Source: Actinoplanes auranticolor
GTDB lineage: Bacteria; Actinomycetota; Actinomycetes; Mycobacteriales; Micromonosporaceae
Direction: 5' to 3'
Length of the DNA: 64,000 bases
Assembly (NCBI RefSeq): GCF_018332655.1
Contig: NZ_BOQL01000054.1
Coordinates: forward strand, 21,125-85,124
Part shown: positions 54,473-63,499 of the stretch, piece after piece
Position numbering within the stretch: the stretch's first letter is position 1
How the letters are laid out: the number at the start of each line of letters is the position of its first letter
The notes under the pieces: model-generated
The model's input: the letters and a program-made list of their open reading frames with translations, nothing else
Told to the model about the DNA's origin: nothing
Database searches by the model: none
Position numbers and translations under genes: made by a program

Positions 54473-55082
54473 CGCCGCGCCACCCCCATCGCCACCGGTC
54501 CCCCGGTGGCCTTGTCCGGCTTCCGCCGCCCTTGCCCGTCGTCACCCGTACGGGCCACGGACCGGCTACCCCCAACCCAGCACATCCAACGTGCTGAACA
54601 CGTACGGCGCCACCGGCTGTCCACAGGTTATCCACAACCTGTGCACTCGTCGGCGGTCGCTCCCCGGCCGGTTGGTCGGCGGACTCCCCCGGAGCCTGTG
54701 CTGGCGCGGGAAAACAGGCTCACCTGGCGAACGATTAACCGGCTCGTCCGGTTTTGGCCGACTCGACGCGTCAGCACTGCAGACCAGCAAACGGGCACGC
54801 TAACAGCGCGGCGGCACCTGCATCAACCGCCGGTACCCACCCCGGGGCAGACCTGGCACGAAAAGATTCACTCCGTGCGCAGACGGACCAGCGTGCGTGA
54901 CGAAGCCCGGACGGGGAAGTTGTCTGTCGGCGTGCCGACCCGATGATGGTTGACCGCCCCGGGGGTGCTGCGTAGGGTCGGGCGGTTGCTCCGCCGCGCT
55001 CTGCTAAAGTGGCGTCTTGCAGCTTTGATGCCCCCTGGACGCCTGCGGTCACGTGGGCGCCCTACGAAGACGGAGTTTTGAC
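54473..55082. promoter_or_regulatory. dnaA-rpmH divergent promoter region
   Basis: No gene supported. DnaA boxes CTGTCCACA (54617-54625) and a perfect TTATCCACA (54628-54636) lie about 150 nt upstream of the dnaA start. For rpmH, TAAAGT (55005-55010) is a credible -10; no good -35 is visible at standard spacing. Confidence 0.7.
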
Positions 55083-55220
55083 GTGAGCAAGCGCACTTAC
55101 CAGCCGAACAACCGCCGTCGCGCGAAGACCCACGGTTTCCGGCTGCGCATGCGTACCCGTGCCGGCCGCGCCATCCTCTCCACCCGCCGCGCCAAGGGCC
55201 GCGACAAGCTGTCGGCCTGA
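55083..55220 (+). CDS. rpmH: Ribosomal protein L34
   Basis: A 45-residue, highly basic 50S subunit protein: MSKRTYQPNNRRRAKTHGFR, then RMRTRAGRAILSTRRAKGR, then DKLSA. Start GTG 55083. First gene of the rpmH-rnpA-yidD-yidC-jag-rsmG run on the plus strand. Confidence 0.98.
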   Translation: MSKRTYQPNNRRRAKTHGFRLRMRTRAGRAILSTRRAKGRDKLSA

Positions 55221-55254
55221 GCCGACGCTGGTCCGGCCGGATGTCCAGGTAGTC

Positions 55255-55611
55255 GTGCTGGCCGCGGCGCAACGACTGAGGCGCAGCTCCGACTTCGCCG
55301 CAGCGGTTCGCGGTGGGCGCCGGGCCGGGCGCAGCACGGTGGTCGTCCACCTTCTTATCGATGAGCCGGCGCAAGCCTCCACGGCGCGCGCCGGCTTTGT
55401 CGTGTCCAAGTCCGTGGGCAACGCGGTGACCCGTAACAGGGTCCGCCGGCGCCTGCGGCACCTGGTCCGGCCCCGCCTCGCCGACCTTCCGGACGGCACG
55501 CTGCTGGTCGTCCGGGCTCTGCCCGCTTCGGCCTCGGCTTCCTTCGAGACGCTGGGCGCCGACCTCGATGCCGCCCTGACCGCGGCCCGCTCACCGCGGC
55601 GGCGCCGATGA
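55255..55611 (+). CDS. rnpA: Ribonuclease P protein component
   Basis: Protein subunit of the tRNA 5' processing enzyme, 118 residues. It has LAAAQRLRRSSDFAAAVRGG, the RNR signature AVTRNRVRRRLRHLVR, and the FVVSKSVGNAV strand. The start is GTG 55255 with AGGT nearby; the longer open frame to 55159 overlaps rpmH and is not used. The stop overlaps yidD by 4 nt. Confidence 0.95.
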   Translation: MLAAAQRLRRSSDFAAAVRGGRRAGRSTVVVHLLIDEPAQASTARAGFVVSKSVGNAVTRNRVRRRLRHLVRPRLADLPDGTLLVVRALPASASASFETLGADLDAALTAARSPRRRR

Positions 55612-55877
55612 GCACGCCACGCAGGCCGGTTGCCCGGGTGCTGACGGGGGGCATCGTCGCGTACCGTCGTTACCTGAGCCCGGCACTGCCGGCCCGCTGT
55701 CGGTTCTACCCCTCGTGCAGCGCGTACGCCCAGGAGGCCATCGCGGTGCACGGCGCTTCCCGAGGGACCGCCCTGGCGATCTGGCGGCTGTTGCGCTGCC
55801 ACCCCTTCCACCCTGGCGGGTTCGATCCGGTGCCTGACCCGATCCGTCACCGTCCTGCTGATGTGACTGGAGCATGA
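55608..55877 (+). CDS. yidD: Membrane protein insertion efficiency factor YidD
   Basis: An 89-residue protein with the family core YRRYLSPALPARCRFYPSCS and AYAQEAIAVHGASRGTALAIWRL, ending RCHPFHPGGFDPVP (Cys residues conserved). It helps YidC-dependent insertion. Coupled to rnpA and 1 nt before yidC. Confidence 0.95.
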   Translation: MSTPRRPVARVLTGGIVAYRRYLSPALPARCRFYPSCSAYAQEAIAVHGASRGTALAIWRLLRCHPFHPGGFDPVPDPIRHRPADVTGA

Positions 55878-55878
55878 A

Positions 55879-56922
55879 TTGAGTCTCGACTGGATCTACA
55901 TCGCGATCTCGTGGATCCTTCTTCGCTGGCATGACCTCTGGGACGCGATCGGTGTCCCGGACGGCAGGGTGCTGGGCACCAACTGGTCCTGGATCCTGTC
56001 GATCGTCTTCCTGGTCGTGACGCTGCGGGTGATCCTGTTCCCCGTCTTCGTCAAGCAGATCAAGTCCCAGCGCGCCATGCAGGCGCTGCAGCCCAAGGTC
56101 AAGCTGCTGCAGGAGAAGCACAAGGGCGACCGGGAGACGCTCCAGAAAGAAATGATGGAGCTGTACAAGGTCGAGAAGGCCAACCCGCTCATGGGCTGCC
56201 TCCCGATGTTCCTGCAGATCCCCGTCTTCCTGGGCCTGTTCCACGTGCTGCGCCGGCTCAACCCGGACAACGGCCAGCCCACCCTGTACGGCTGGACCGC
56301 CGAGCAGTTCCGTGAGGCCACCCACTCGGCGCTGTTCACCGCGCCCCTGCCGGCCCAGTTCGGCTCCTCCGCGGAGGACCTCACCCGGCTCGGCGCGACC
56401 AACGGCACCGTGGTCAAGATCATCGCTGCCGTCCTGGTCCTCATCATGATGGCGACGACGTACCTCACCAGCCGCCAGATGATCCTCAAGACCGGCTGGG
56501 CCGAGGACCCGCAGCAGAAGATGATCCAGCGCCTGATGCTGTACGGCATCCCGCTGTCGCTGCTCGTCTCCGGCGCGCTGTTCCCGATCGGCGTGGTCAT
56601 CTACTGGGTCACGAACAACCTCTTCAGCCTCGGCCAGCAGCAGTGGGTGCTCCGTAAGTTCCCGCCGCCGCCGATGGCCAACGGCAAGACCCCGTCGTCG
56701 TCCGCCCGCCCGGGCGGCGCGACCAGCGCGAAGTCCGGCGCCAAGGGCCCACAGAGCCCGGTGCAGAGTGGCCGTACCGGTGGCCTGTTCGGCCGCAAGC
56801 CGGCCGCCCAGCCGGAGCCGACGATCCCGGTCATCGACACCAAGGCCCTCGCGCCCAAGCCCGGCGCCAAGCCGGTGAACCCCAAGAAGGGCGCGCGACC
56901 CGCGAACAAACCACAGGGATGA
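55879..56922 (+). CDS. yidC: Membrane protein insertase YidC/Oxa1
   Basis: Inserts and folds inner-membrane proteins. 347 residues with five hydrophobic segments, including WSWILSIVFLVVTLRVILFPVFV, MGCLPMFLQIPVFLGLFHVL, IIAAVLVLIMMATTYLT and LLVSGALFPIGVVIYWVTNN. The Arg in the groove-lining helix (TLRVILFP) is present. A Lys/Pro/Ala-rich tail may bind ribosomes. TTG 55879 start with GGAG 7 nt upstream. Confidence 0.96.
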   Translation: MSLDWIYIAISWILLRWHDLWDAIGVPDGRVLGTNWSWILSIVFLVVTLRVILFPVFVKQIKSQRAMQALQPKVKLLQEKHKGDRETLQKEMMELYKVEKANPLMGCLPMFLQIPVFLGLFHVLRRLNPDNGQPTLYGWTAEQFREATHSALFTAPLPAQFGSSAEDLTRLGATNGTVVKIIAAVLVLIMMATTYLTSRQMILKTGWAEDPQQKMIQRLMLYGIPLSLLVSGALFPIGVVIYWVTNNLFSLGQQQWVLRKFPPPPMANGKTPSSSARPGGATSAKSGAKGPQSPVQSGRTGGLFGRKPAAQPEPTIPVIDTKALAPKPGAKPVNPKKGARPANKPQG

Positions 56923-56930
56923 CGCAGCTG

Positions 56931-56953
56931 CGGCCCGGGCCTCGCCCGGGCCG
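56931..56953 (+). terminator. Perfect 10-bp hairpin after yidC
   Basis: CGGCCCGGGC-ctc-GCCCGGGCCG, 9 nt past the yidC stop. Identical 10-nt arms recur inside the longer hairpin in rsmG (57693-57730). No T-run; terminator or attenuator. Confidence 0.6.
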
Positions 56954-57083
56954 CGCGCGGCCCTGCCGGGGCGGCGACAAAGACCTCCTCGCGCCGGCGC
57001 CGACCTGATCGTTCCCAGGCGGCACCGGTGCGGGAAACAGCGGACCGAGCAGGTCCGGCCCGAGTGAGTACGGAGATGAGACC

Positions 57084-57659
57084 GTGACCGACACCAGCAC
57101 TCCCAGCGCAGAGCAGTCCACCGAGGAGACCGCTTCCGCCACTGCCGCGGAGTCCGCCGGTACCGAGGAGCCCAAGAAGTCGGAGACCGTCACCTCGGAC
57201 TCCGACCTGTTCCGGCAGAGCGAGATCGCTGCCGACTACGTGGAGGGCCTGCTCGACATCCTCGACTACGACGGTGACATCGACGAGCTCGTGTCGGCGG
57301 GCCGGCCGATGGTCGAGGTCGTCGGTGGCCGGCTGCAGCCGCTCGTGGGCCAGCGCGGCGCGACGCTGGAGGCTCTGCAGGAGCTCACCCGCCTGGCGAT
57401 CTTCCGGGCCACCGGCTCGCCGAGCCGGCTGCTGCTAGACATCGGCGGCTACCGGGCGACCCGGCGCAAGGAACTGACGGCGGTCGCCCGCAACGCGGTC
57501 GAAAAGGTCAAGGAGCACGGCGATCCCGTACGCCTGGAGCCGATGTCCGCCTTCGAGCGCAAGTGCGTGCACGACGTGGTCAACGCGATCTCCGGCGTGC
57601 AGAGCGAGTCGGAGGGCGTCGAGCCCAGCCGTCGCATCGTGGTTCGACCGGCTGACTGA
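57084..57659 (+). CDS. jag: Jag/KhpB-type RNA-binding protein (KH-R3H)
   Basis: A 191-residue protein. Acidic, low-complexity N-terminus (1-40), then a KH-like domain (DYVEGLLDILDYDGDI ... GRLQPLVGQRGATLEALQEL) and a C-terminal R3H domain (YRATRRKELTAVARNAVEKV ... LEPMSAFERKCVHDVVNAI). Binds RNA; position after yidC is universal. GTG 57084 with GGAGA upstream. Confidence 0.94.
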   Translation: MTDTSTPSAEQSTEETASATAAESAGTEEPKKSETVTSDSDLFRQSEIAADYVEGLLDILDYDGDIDELVSAGRPMVEVVGGRLQPLVGQRGATLEALQELTRLAIFRATGSPSRLLLDIGGYRATRRKELTAVARNAVEKVKEHGDPVRLEPMSAFERKCVHDVVNAISGVQSESEGVEPSRRIVVRPAD

Positions 57660-57665
57660 GCTGAG

Positions 57666-58517
57666 ATGACCGACCCCCGCTCCGGCGCGGGTGACGACGG
57701 CCCGGGCGCTGTGGTGCCCGGGCCGTCGTCGTCCGCCCCTTTGTCCCCTTCCGCTTCTTCCGAGGTCCCGCTTTCTCCTGAGGTCCCGCCTGCTTTTGTG
57801 GCGGCGGCCGAGCAGACCTTCGGTGACCGGCTCGATCTGGCTACGCGGTATGCGGAGTTGCTCATCACCGACGGCGTGGTCCGAGGTCTGATCGGGCCGC
57901 GCGAGGCCCCGCGGGTCTGGGAGCGACACCTGATCAACTGTGCCGTTATGTCCGAGATGATCCCGTTAGGTGCTTCAGTGACCGACGTCGGGTCTGGTGC
58001 TGGTTTGCCCGGTATCGTGCTGGCAGTGGCTAGGCCAGATCTCACGATTACGCTGGTCGAGCCGCTGGCACGACGAACCGCTTTCCTGTCCGAAGCGGTG
58101 ACCGCACTCGGCCTCGACACGACCGTCACAGTCGTCCGGGGCCGCGCTGAGGACGTCGCCGGTGGGCCCCCCGCCGCCGCCGACGTCGTCACCGCACGCG
58201 CGGTCGCGCCACTGGACCGGCTCGCCGGTTGGTGCCTGCCCCTCGCCGCCGTGGGCGGTCGGCTGCTGGCGCTCAAGGGCGCCGCGGCCGCGGAAGAGGT
58301 GGCAGAACACCACGAGGCGATCACCCGGCTCGGTGGTGGCGACCCGGTCGTCCGGCTCTGTGGAGCCGGGTTGATCGATCCGCCGACCACGGTCGTCGAG
58401 ATCGTGCGGGAGCGGGCCGTCGTGGCACCAAGGCCGAGGCCGTCCGGAAGGGCGGCCGACCCGGGCCGCTCCGCCGGTGGGCGCGGCTCCGGGAAAAGGA
58501 GATCGCGGAGGGGATAG
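57666..58517 (+). CDS. rsmG: 16S rRNA (guanine-N7) methyltransferase RsmG (GidB)
   Basis: Methylates G527 of 16S rRNA using SAM. Conserved core: YAELLITDGVVRGLIGPREA, VWERHLINCAVMSEMIP, SAM site VTDVGSGAGLPGIVLAVARP, VTARAVAPLDRLAGWCLPL and LLALKGAAAAEEV. The annotated start gives 40 or so extra residues of Ser/Pro/Ala low complexity, and a very stable 15-bp hairpin sits in that part, so a downstream start (TTG 57741 or GTG 57798) is possible. The C-terminal tail is basic. Confidence 0.92.
   Translation: MTDPRSGAGDDGPGAVVPGPSSSAPLSPSASSEVPLSPEVPPAFVAAAEQTFGDRLDLATRYAELLITDGVVRGLIGPREAPRVWERHLINCAVMSEMIPLGASVTDVGSGAGLPGIVLAVARPDLTITLVEPLARRTAFLSEAVTALGLDTTVTVVRGRAEDVAGGPPAAADVVTARAVAPLDRLAGWCLPLAAVGGRLLALKGAAAAEEVAEHHEAITRLGGGDPVVRLCGAGLIDPPTTVVEIVRERAVVAPRPRPSGRAADPGRSAGGRGSGKRRSRRG
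57693..57730 (+). terminator. Perfect 15-bp inverted repeat at the 5' end of rsmG
   Basis: Arms GACGACGGCCCGGGC / GCCCGGGCCGTCGTC around an 8-nt loop, followed by CGTCCGCCCCTTTGTCCCC. It is as strong as a factor-independent terminator and would lie within the first 22 codons of rsmG as annotated. Confidence 0.6.
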
Positions 58518-59315
58518 ATGGCCAGGCGGGGCGTGCGGAAACGAACGGGAAAGGTCCCACGACCCCAGCGAGGCCCGGATGCGGGTCGGCCTGGTGCTGA
58601 GCTGGAGCGGTCGTCTGTTTCTCGGGGTGGGTCGGGTTCGGGGGCTGGATCGCCGGGGGATGATTCCTCTGGTTGTGGCTCGGGCTCCGGTGTCGGCCCT
58701 CGTCCCCAGAGCGATCTCTCCCCCGGTAGTGCTTCCGGCGGTGCTGCTTCTGTGGGTGCTGCTTCTGGGGGTTCGCCCTCTGCGGGGACCGCTTCTCCTG
58801 GTTCCGCTCTTCCTGGTTCCGCTTCTCCTGGTCCGACCTCTTCGGGCCAAACCGCGGGTCCCGCCGACGAGGCCGAGCGCGGTCAGACCGAGCCCAGTTC
58901 GACGTGGGCCAGTGGGTCTGAATCGGGACCAACGGAGTCGCAGCCTGGCGGACGGGCTGGGGATGAGCCACACGTGGGGCCGTCGGTGGACTACGTGCGC
59001 TCGCTTGGGGGACCGCAGTCCGAGGCCGGACGCGGTGTAATAGCGGCGTCCGGACTGGGCGAGAATGGTGCTGGGTCCGCCGATGACCGGGTCGAGATGC
59101 GGTTGGTGCCCGGATTCATGGTCTTCGAGGCGCCGGACGGGTTGTTGGCATCAACTCATCAGGCGGACAACCGTGGCGACGCTCGCCCGGCGGCCGTAGG
59201 CTGGCCGCGCGTCGATAGTGTGGACCGGACGGTGGGCGCGCCAGACGCCCCGCCGCTTCCTGCCGGACCGCACGCTCGCGGTGCCGACCCAATCCAAGCA
59301 GGCAGGGACAAAACG
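58518..59315 (+). other. rsmG-parA gap; low-complexity open frame, possible ParA extension
   Basis: The parA frame is open from ATG 58518, directly after rsmG and with GGAGGGG 5 nt upstream. However, its 266 codons encode Ser/Gly/Pro/Ala low complexity (GSASPGSALPGSASPG) and have a visibly lower share of G/C at third positions than true genes here. Either a poorly conserved N-terminal extension of ParA or a non-coding gap. No other gene seen. Confidence 0.4.
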
Positions 59316-60581
59316 GTGCATGAGTATGGCAGGGGCCCGGATGGTGCCCCAGGCTGGGACCGTGTTTCACGTGAAACCGATCCACACGCCGGCTCGGATC
59401 GAAGCGGAAGCTTGAGTGTGAGCTTCGACAGTGGGGAGCAAGGCGTGCCGCAACCACGCGCAGGGAACGGCGGTCAGGTGTACGGCACCCCGGTGACCGA
59501 GCCTGAGGTCAGTGCGTCCGAGCCTCGGCGATCTGCTCCGGCACCACGGTCGGAGTCTGCGGTTGCGCCGGTCTCGGGCTCTGCGGCCGTACCCTCGTCG
59601 GCTCCTGTCTCGGCGGCGCTGGCCGCACCTGCGGCCGTGGCGACGCAGCCGTCCGCGGAAGGCGCGGCGGCAGACGAGCATGTTTCACGTGAAACGCCGG
59701 ACCGGGATGAGGACGATCCGCCCCTTGCCATGGAAGCGTTGCGAGCTGTGCAGATCCTCAACCCGAGCGGCGAGATCCACATGCCGCGCCCCGACCATCC
59801 ACGGGTGCTCTGCGTCGCGAACCAGAAGGGCGGCGTCGGCAAGACGACCACGACGGTGAACCTTGCGGTGGCGCTCGCCCTGCACGGCAACCGCGTCCTG
59901 GTGGTCGATCTCGACCCGCAGGGCAACGCCTCGACCGGTCTGAACGTCCCCCACCACGCGGGCGTGCCCGACGTCTATGACTGCCTGATCGACAACGTGC
60001 CGCTGGCGGAGGTGGCGCAGGCGGTTGAGGGCATCCCGAACCTGTTCTGTGTCCCGGCCACGATCGACCTGGCCGGCGCCGAGATCGAGCTCGTCTCGGT
60101 AGTGGCCCGCGAGTCACGGCTGCAGCGCGCGATCGCCGGGCACCCGGAGAAGTTCGACTACGTCTTCATCGACTGCCCGCCGTCGCTCGGCCTGCTGACG
60201 GTCAACGCTCTCTGCGCGGCGCAGGAAGTGCTCATCCCCATCCAGTGCGAGTACTACGCGCTCGAGGGCCTGAACCAGCTGATCAACAACATCAACCTGG
60301 TGCGCCAGCACCTCAACCCGACGCTCGACGTCTCCACCATCCTGCTCACCATGTACGACCGCCGCACGCGCCTGGCGGACGCCGTGGAGCAGGACGTGCG
60401 GAACCACTTCGGCTCGAAGGTGCTCGACGCCGTGATTCCGCGCAACGTCCGCGTGTCGGAGGCTCCGAGCTACGGCCAGTCCGTGATGACCTACGATCCG
60501 GGTTCGCGGGGCGCCACGAGCTACTTCGAGGCCGCTCTGGAGATCGCGATGCGCGGGGTCAACACGGGAGGCGCGGCATGA
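59316..60581 (+). CDS. parA: Chromosome-partitioning ATPase ParA (Soj)
   Basis: ParA/MinD-type ATPase that moves ParB-parS complexes. About 421 residues from GTG 59316 (AGGGA at 7 nt). An N-terminal low-complexity region of about 140 residues precedes the ATPase: deviant Walker A CVANQKGGVGKTTTTVNLAV (about 171), VVDLDPQGNASTGLN, VFIDCPPSLGLLTVNAL and ILLTMYDRRTRLADAV. Two parS sites are embedded in the N-terminal region and are read as Val-Ser-Arg-Glu-Thr. The alternative start 58518 would give 687 residues. Coupled to parB (ATGA). Confidence 0.9.
   Translation: MHEYGRGPDGAPGWDRVSRETDPHAGSDRSGSLSVSFDSGEQGVPQPRAGNGGQVYGTPVTEPEVSASEPRRSAPAPRSESAVAPVSGSAAVPSSAPVSAALAAPAAVATQPSAEGAAADEHVSRETPDRDEDDPPLAMEALRAVQILNPSGEIHMPRPDHPRVLCVANQKGGVGKTTTTVNLAVALALHGNRVLVVDLDPQGNASTGLNVPHHAGVPDVYDCLIDNVPLAEVAQAVEGIPNLFCVPATIDLAGAEIELVSVVARESRLQRAIAGHPEKFDYVFIDCPPSLGLLTVNALCAAQEVLIPIQCEYYALEGLNQLINNINLVRQHLNPTLDVSTILLTMYDRRTRLADAVEQDVRNHFGSKVLDAVIPRNVRVSEAPSYGQSVMTYDPGSRGATSYFEAALEIAMRGVNTGGAA
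59363..59378. other. parS site inside parA
   Basis: TGTTTCACGTGAAACC, one base from the 16-bp consensus, in the codons for Arg-Val-Ser-Arg-Glu-Thr. Confidence 0.92.
59681..59696. other. Second parS site inside parA
   Basis: TGTTTCACGTGAAACG, again one base from consensus and again encoding Val-Ser-Arg-Glu-Thr, 318 nt (106 codons) after the first. Confidence 0.92.
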
Positions 60582-61663
60582 AGAACCGTCCACGGGGCGG
60601 CCTGGGGCGTGGCCTCGGCGCACTGATCCCCACCGCTCCCCCGGCGGCCGGTGGCACGACCACGACCGAGGAGCCGCCGCCTCCTCCCCCGCCGTCCGCC
60701 GTACCGGATCCAGCGCCGGCGCCGATCGCCGAGGCGACGGCACCGCCGCAGTTCACCGCGCCCGCGTCCGCGGCCGCGCCGGTGGCGGAGGTTGAGGACA
60801 ACGGTGGTCCGGCTGAGGACACCAGTGGTCTCGCTCCGGTGCCCGGTGCCCGCTTCGCGGAGCTGCCGGTCACCGCGATCGAGCCGAACGCGAAGCAGCC
60901 GCGCCACGTCTTCGACGAGGAGGCGCTCGAGGAACTGAAGACCTCCATCCAGGAGGTCGGCTTCCTGCAGCCGATCGTGGTACGGGACGTCGGCGGCGGC
61001 CGGTACGAGCTGGTCATGGGTGAACGGCGCTGGCGTGCCGCACAGGCCGTCGGCAAGGAGACGATCCCGGCGATCATCCGGGACACTCGCGACGACGCGA
61101 TGCTGCGGGATGCTCTGCTGGAGAACATCCACCGAGCGAACCTGAACCCACTCGAAGAAGCGGCCGCGTACCAGCAGCTGCTCGAGGAGTTCGGTGCCAC
61201 GCACGAGGAGCTGGCTCGGCGGATCGGTCGGAGCCGGCCGCAGATATCGAACACCATAAGGCTGCTGAACCTGCCGGCACCGGTGCAGCGACGCGTCGCA
61301 GCCGGGGTGCTGTCCGCGGGACATGCCCGGGCGTTGCTCGGGTTGGAGGACTCGGACGCGCAGGAGCAGTTGGCGCTTCGGATTGTGGCGGAGGGGTTGT
61401 CGGTCCGCGCGACTGAGGAACTGGTGTCGCTGGCGATCGCCGACGGGCCGGCGAAGAAGTCGGCACCGACGCGGCGGGCCAAGGTCCACGCGCCGGCGCT
61501 GAACGATCTGGCCGACCGGCTGTCGGACCGGTTCGATACTCGGGTGAAGGTCGACATCGGCCGGAACAAGGGCAAGATCACGATCGAGTTCGCGACGGTC
61601 GACGACCTGGAGCGGATCGTGGGGATGATCGGTGTGGAAGAGGAAGGCGCCGAGTCCGACTGA
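60578..61663 (+). CDS. parB: Chromosome-partitioning protein ParB
   Basis: CTPase clamp that loads at parS and spreads. 361 residues: a short basic start MKNRPRGGLGRGLGALIPTA, a Pro/Ala linker, the ParB/Srx N-domain (LPVTAIEPNAKQPRHVFDEE, LVMGERRWRAAQAVGKETIP with the GERR CTP motif), ALLENIHRANLNPLEEAAAY, then the HTH (ARRIGRSRPQISNTIRLLNL) and the C-terminal dimerisation region FDTRVKVDIGRNKGKITIEF. Start overlaps parA by 4 nt. Confidence 0.97.
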   Translation: MKNRPRGGLGRGLGALIPTAPPAAGGTTTTEEPPPPPPPSAVPDPAPAPIAEATAPPQFTAPASAAAPVAEVEDNGGPAEDTSGLAPVPGARFAELPVTAIEPNAKQPRHVFDEEALEELKTSIQEVGFLQPIVVRDVGGGRYELVMGERRWRAAQAVGKETIPAIIRDTRDDAMLRDALLENIHRANLNPLEEAAAYQQLLEEFGATHEELARRIGRSRPQISNTIRLLNLPAPVQRRVAAGVLSAGHARALLGLEDSDAQEQLALRIVAEGLSVRATEELVSLAIADGPAKKSAPTRRAKVHAPALNDLADRLSDRFDTRVKVDIGRNKGKITIEFATVDDLERIVGMIGVEEEGAESD

Positions 61664-61713
61664 TCGATTACCGCCGACGGCCGGTTGGCGGTGTTGGGTT
61701 CTGGAATGCAAGG

Positions 61714-61741
61714 CACGTGATTTTGGCGGATCACGTGCCTT
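61714..61741 (+). terminator. Terminator after parB
   Basis: Perfect 10-bp stem GGCACGTGAT/ATCACGTGCC with an 8-nt loop, followed by TTCTTC, 51 nt after the parB stop. The best terminator candidate in the window. Confidence 0.85.
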
Positions 61742-62874
61742 CTTCATGTCCGGGTGTTGTTGGCTATTTGCTGGTGTCGTGTCGTCACTCGGGGTTAGTT
61801 CGGAGCGGGTTTCGGCGGTGCGATCGGTTCTGTCAGAGCCATTCTCCTGAGGTTTCTGGCGGCGGTGGATCTACGAGATGGGCGAAATCTGACTTCCAAT
61901 TCGCCCTGTTTTGCGACAGGCACGGTTGAGGCAGGGTGCATCGGAGACGGGACGCGAAGATCGGTCGCGTTTGTTGGCGGTTCAGTCATGGATCGGAAGC
62001 GCCTTAGCTCGATGGCGTCTTGGACGAGTGGCTGTGTGCGGGGTATCCCAGTGAGTGTCAGCCTCCTCCATCCGAGGAACTGGATTTCGAGTTGGCCCAC
62101 CAAGGAGAGCGCTCGAAGCCGGGAGGTGCCCAACCTCTACGAGGCGCGGCAAAGGCTGAGGCGGCTCTCTGGGACTGCGCGGATGGCAGGTCTGGCTCAC
62201 AAGTCTTCGTCATGGGTACAGAGTTGGTGCTTCCTTGATGCCGCGCGGCGCGCCCTCGGCTACGCGATCGAGAGTCAGGAGGCCAGCGACTCTGTTCGAC
62301 GGGAGACTCATGTCGGGACAGGGCCTTTGTCTTGGTGCTGGCTTCGACTGGATGTTGCGTCATAGCGGCGGATCAGCTCAGGGGCTCCGCATTGTGCGTA
62401 CCTGGATGGCCGTCACGTCTTTAGGTGTTGCTGAGACCTGGCTGCGGATAGTCGCCTGCCTGAATCGCACTACACGGCTGTTGTTGAATCTATGAGCGGC
62501 GGCGAGTGGCACTCGTACTCAGGGATGGCCGGCAATCGCTACTACGGTTCAGACGGAGGCGCACCGACGAGCCCGTGCGGGTCTTTACGGTGCCAGGGTG
62601 CTCAGGCAGAGGTGGGCTGTCGTCGCGGGCCGCTCTGGGTGCAGCGACCTTCTCGATGAACAGCGAGGATGCGATCTGCTGCCCCATGCCCGCCGCAGCG
62701 TAGGTGCTCGTTCGAAAGTTGACCATGGTGTCAGCCATGCTCTTGACGTTCGGCCGACCTGACCATTGTGAGCAGATCCTGTGTGCGCTGGCGACCTTGC
62801 AGCTGCCGGACGTAGGTCGTTCTCCTGCTACCCGATCCGTGTCCTCTTCAGATCTCGGTGGCCTCATCGGCTGG

Positions 62875-62890
62875 CGTTTCACGTGGAACG
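62875..62890. other. parS-like site (one mismatch in the core)
   Basis: CGTTTCACGTGGAACG: one A-to-G change within the 14-bp core. Confidence 0.7.
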
Positions 62891-63483
62891 GCCTCGTGCT
62901 TCGGCTCCGGATAGTTGTGGAGCACAGACTGATGTCGAGACGCAGCCGTGGGCTCCCAGGGCGCACTATGCCGGCCAGCAAGACGCGGCGTTGGATCGCT
63001 CCGGCAAAGATGTTGAACGCAGACGTTAGCGAGTAGGGGCTCATGGCGAGTTTGCCGGACGGCATCTGCAGCTGCGTCATATTTTGGAACGGCGGGGGGG
63101 GTGCTCTCGGCTATGGAGCATCGGAGGTCGGCTCCTGATACTGCACAGCTGTGCTTCGTCGTCTGTTGGACGGCCGCAACCATCGCCGGCTTTGGCAAAC
63201 GATCGACCCCCACCACGCCGGTATCGGTCTGACGTGAACCGCGGCCTCCCGGGGTGAAGGGGTTCAGCGCCTGGGGACGCAAGAGCCAGCGGAGTCGTGG
63301 TGCTGGGGAGCTGGGAGCCGGAGTTCATCCCGCAGCTGGGTGGCGACTCTTCGGGGCTTCGGAGGGCAACTCCGGGCAGAATCCTTGGGACTGCTTGCGG
63401 GGTCGTCTGAGTGGTTTCTGCTGAGCCCATTCCGCAAGAGCGACTCCGGCTCATCGTTGGACGGGGTAGCGCGGTGGCGTTCC

Positions 63484-63499
63484 GGTTTCACGTGAAACG
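63484..63499. other. parS site
   Basis: GGTTTCACGTGAAACG has the perfect 14-bp core GTTTCACGTGAAAC; only outer bases differ from consensus. Confidence 0.88.

Noticed and set aside
62490..63080. 196-codon minus-strand frame after parB
   Set aside because: No ribosome site, no known domain, spans a parS-like site; codon bias weak.
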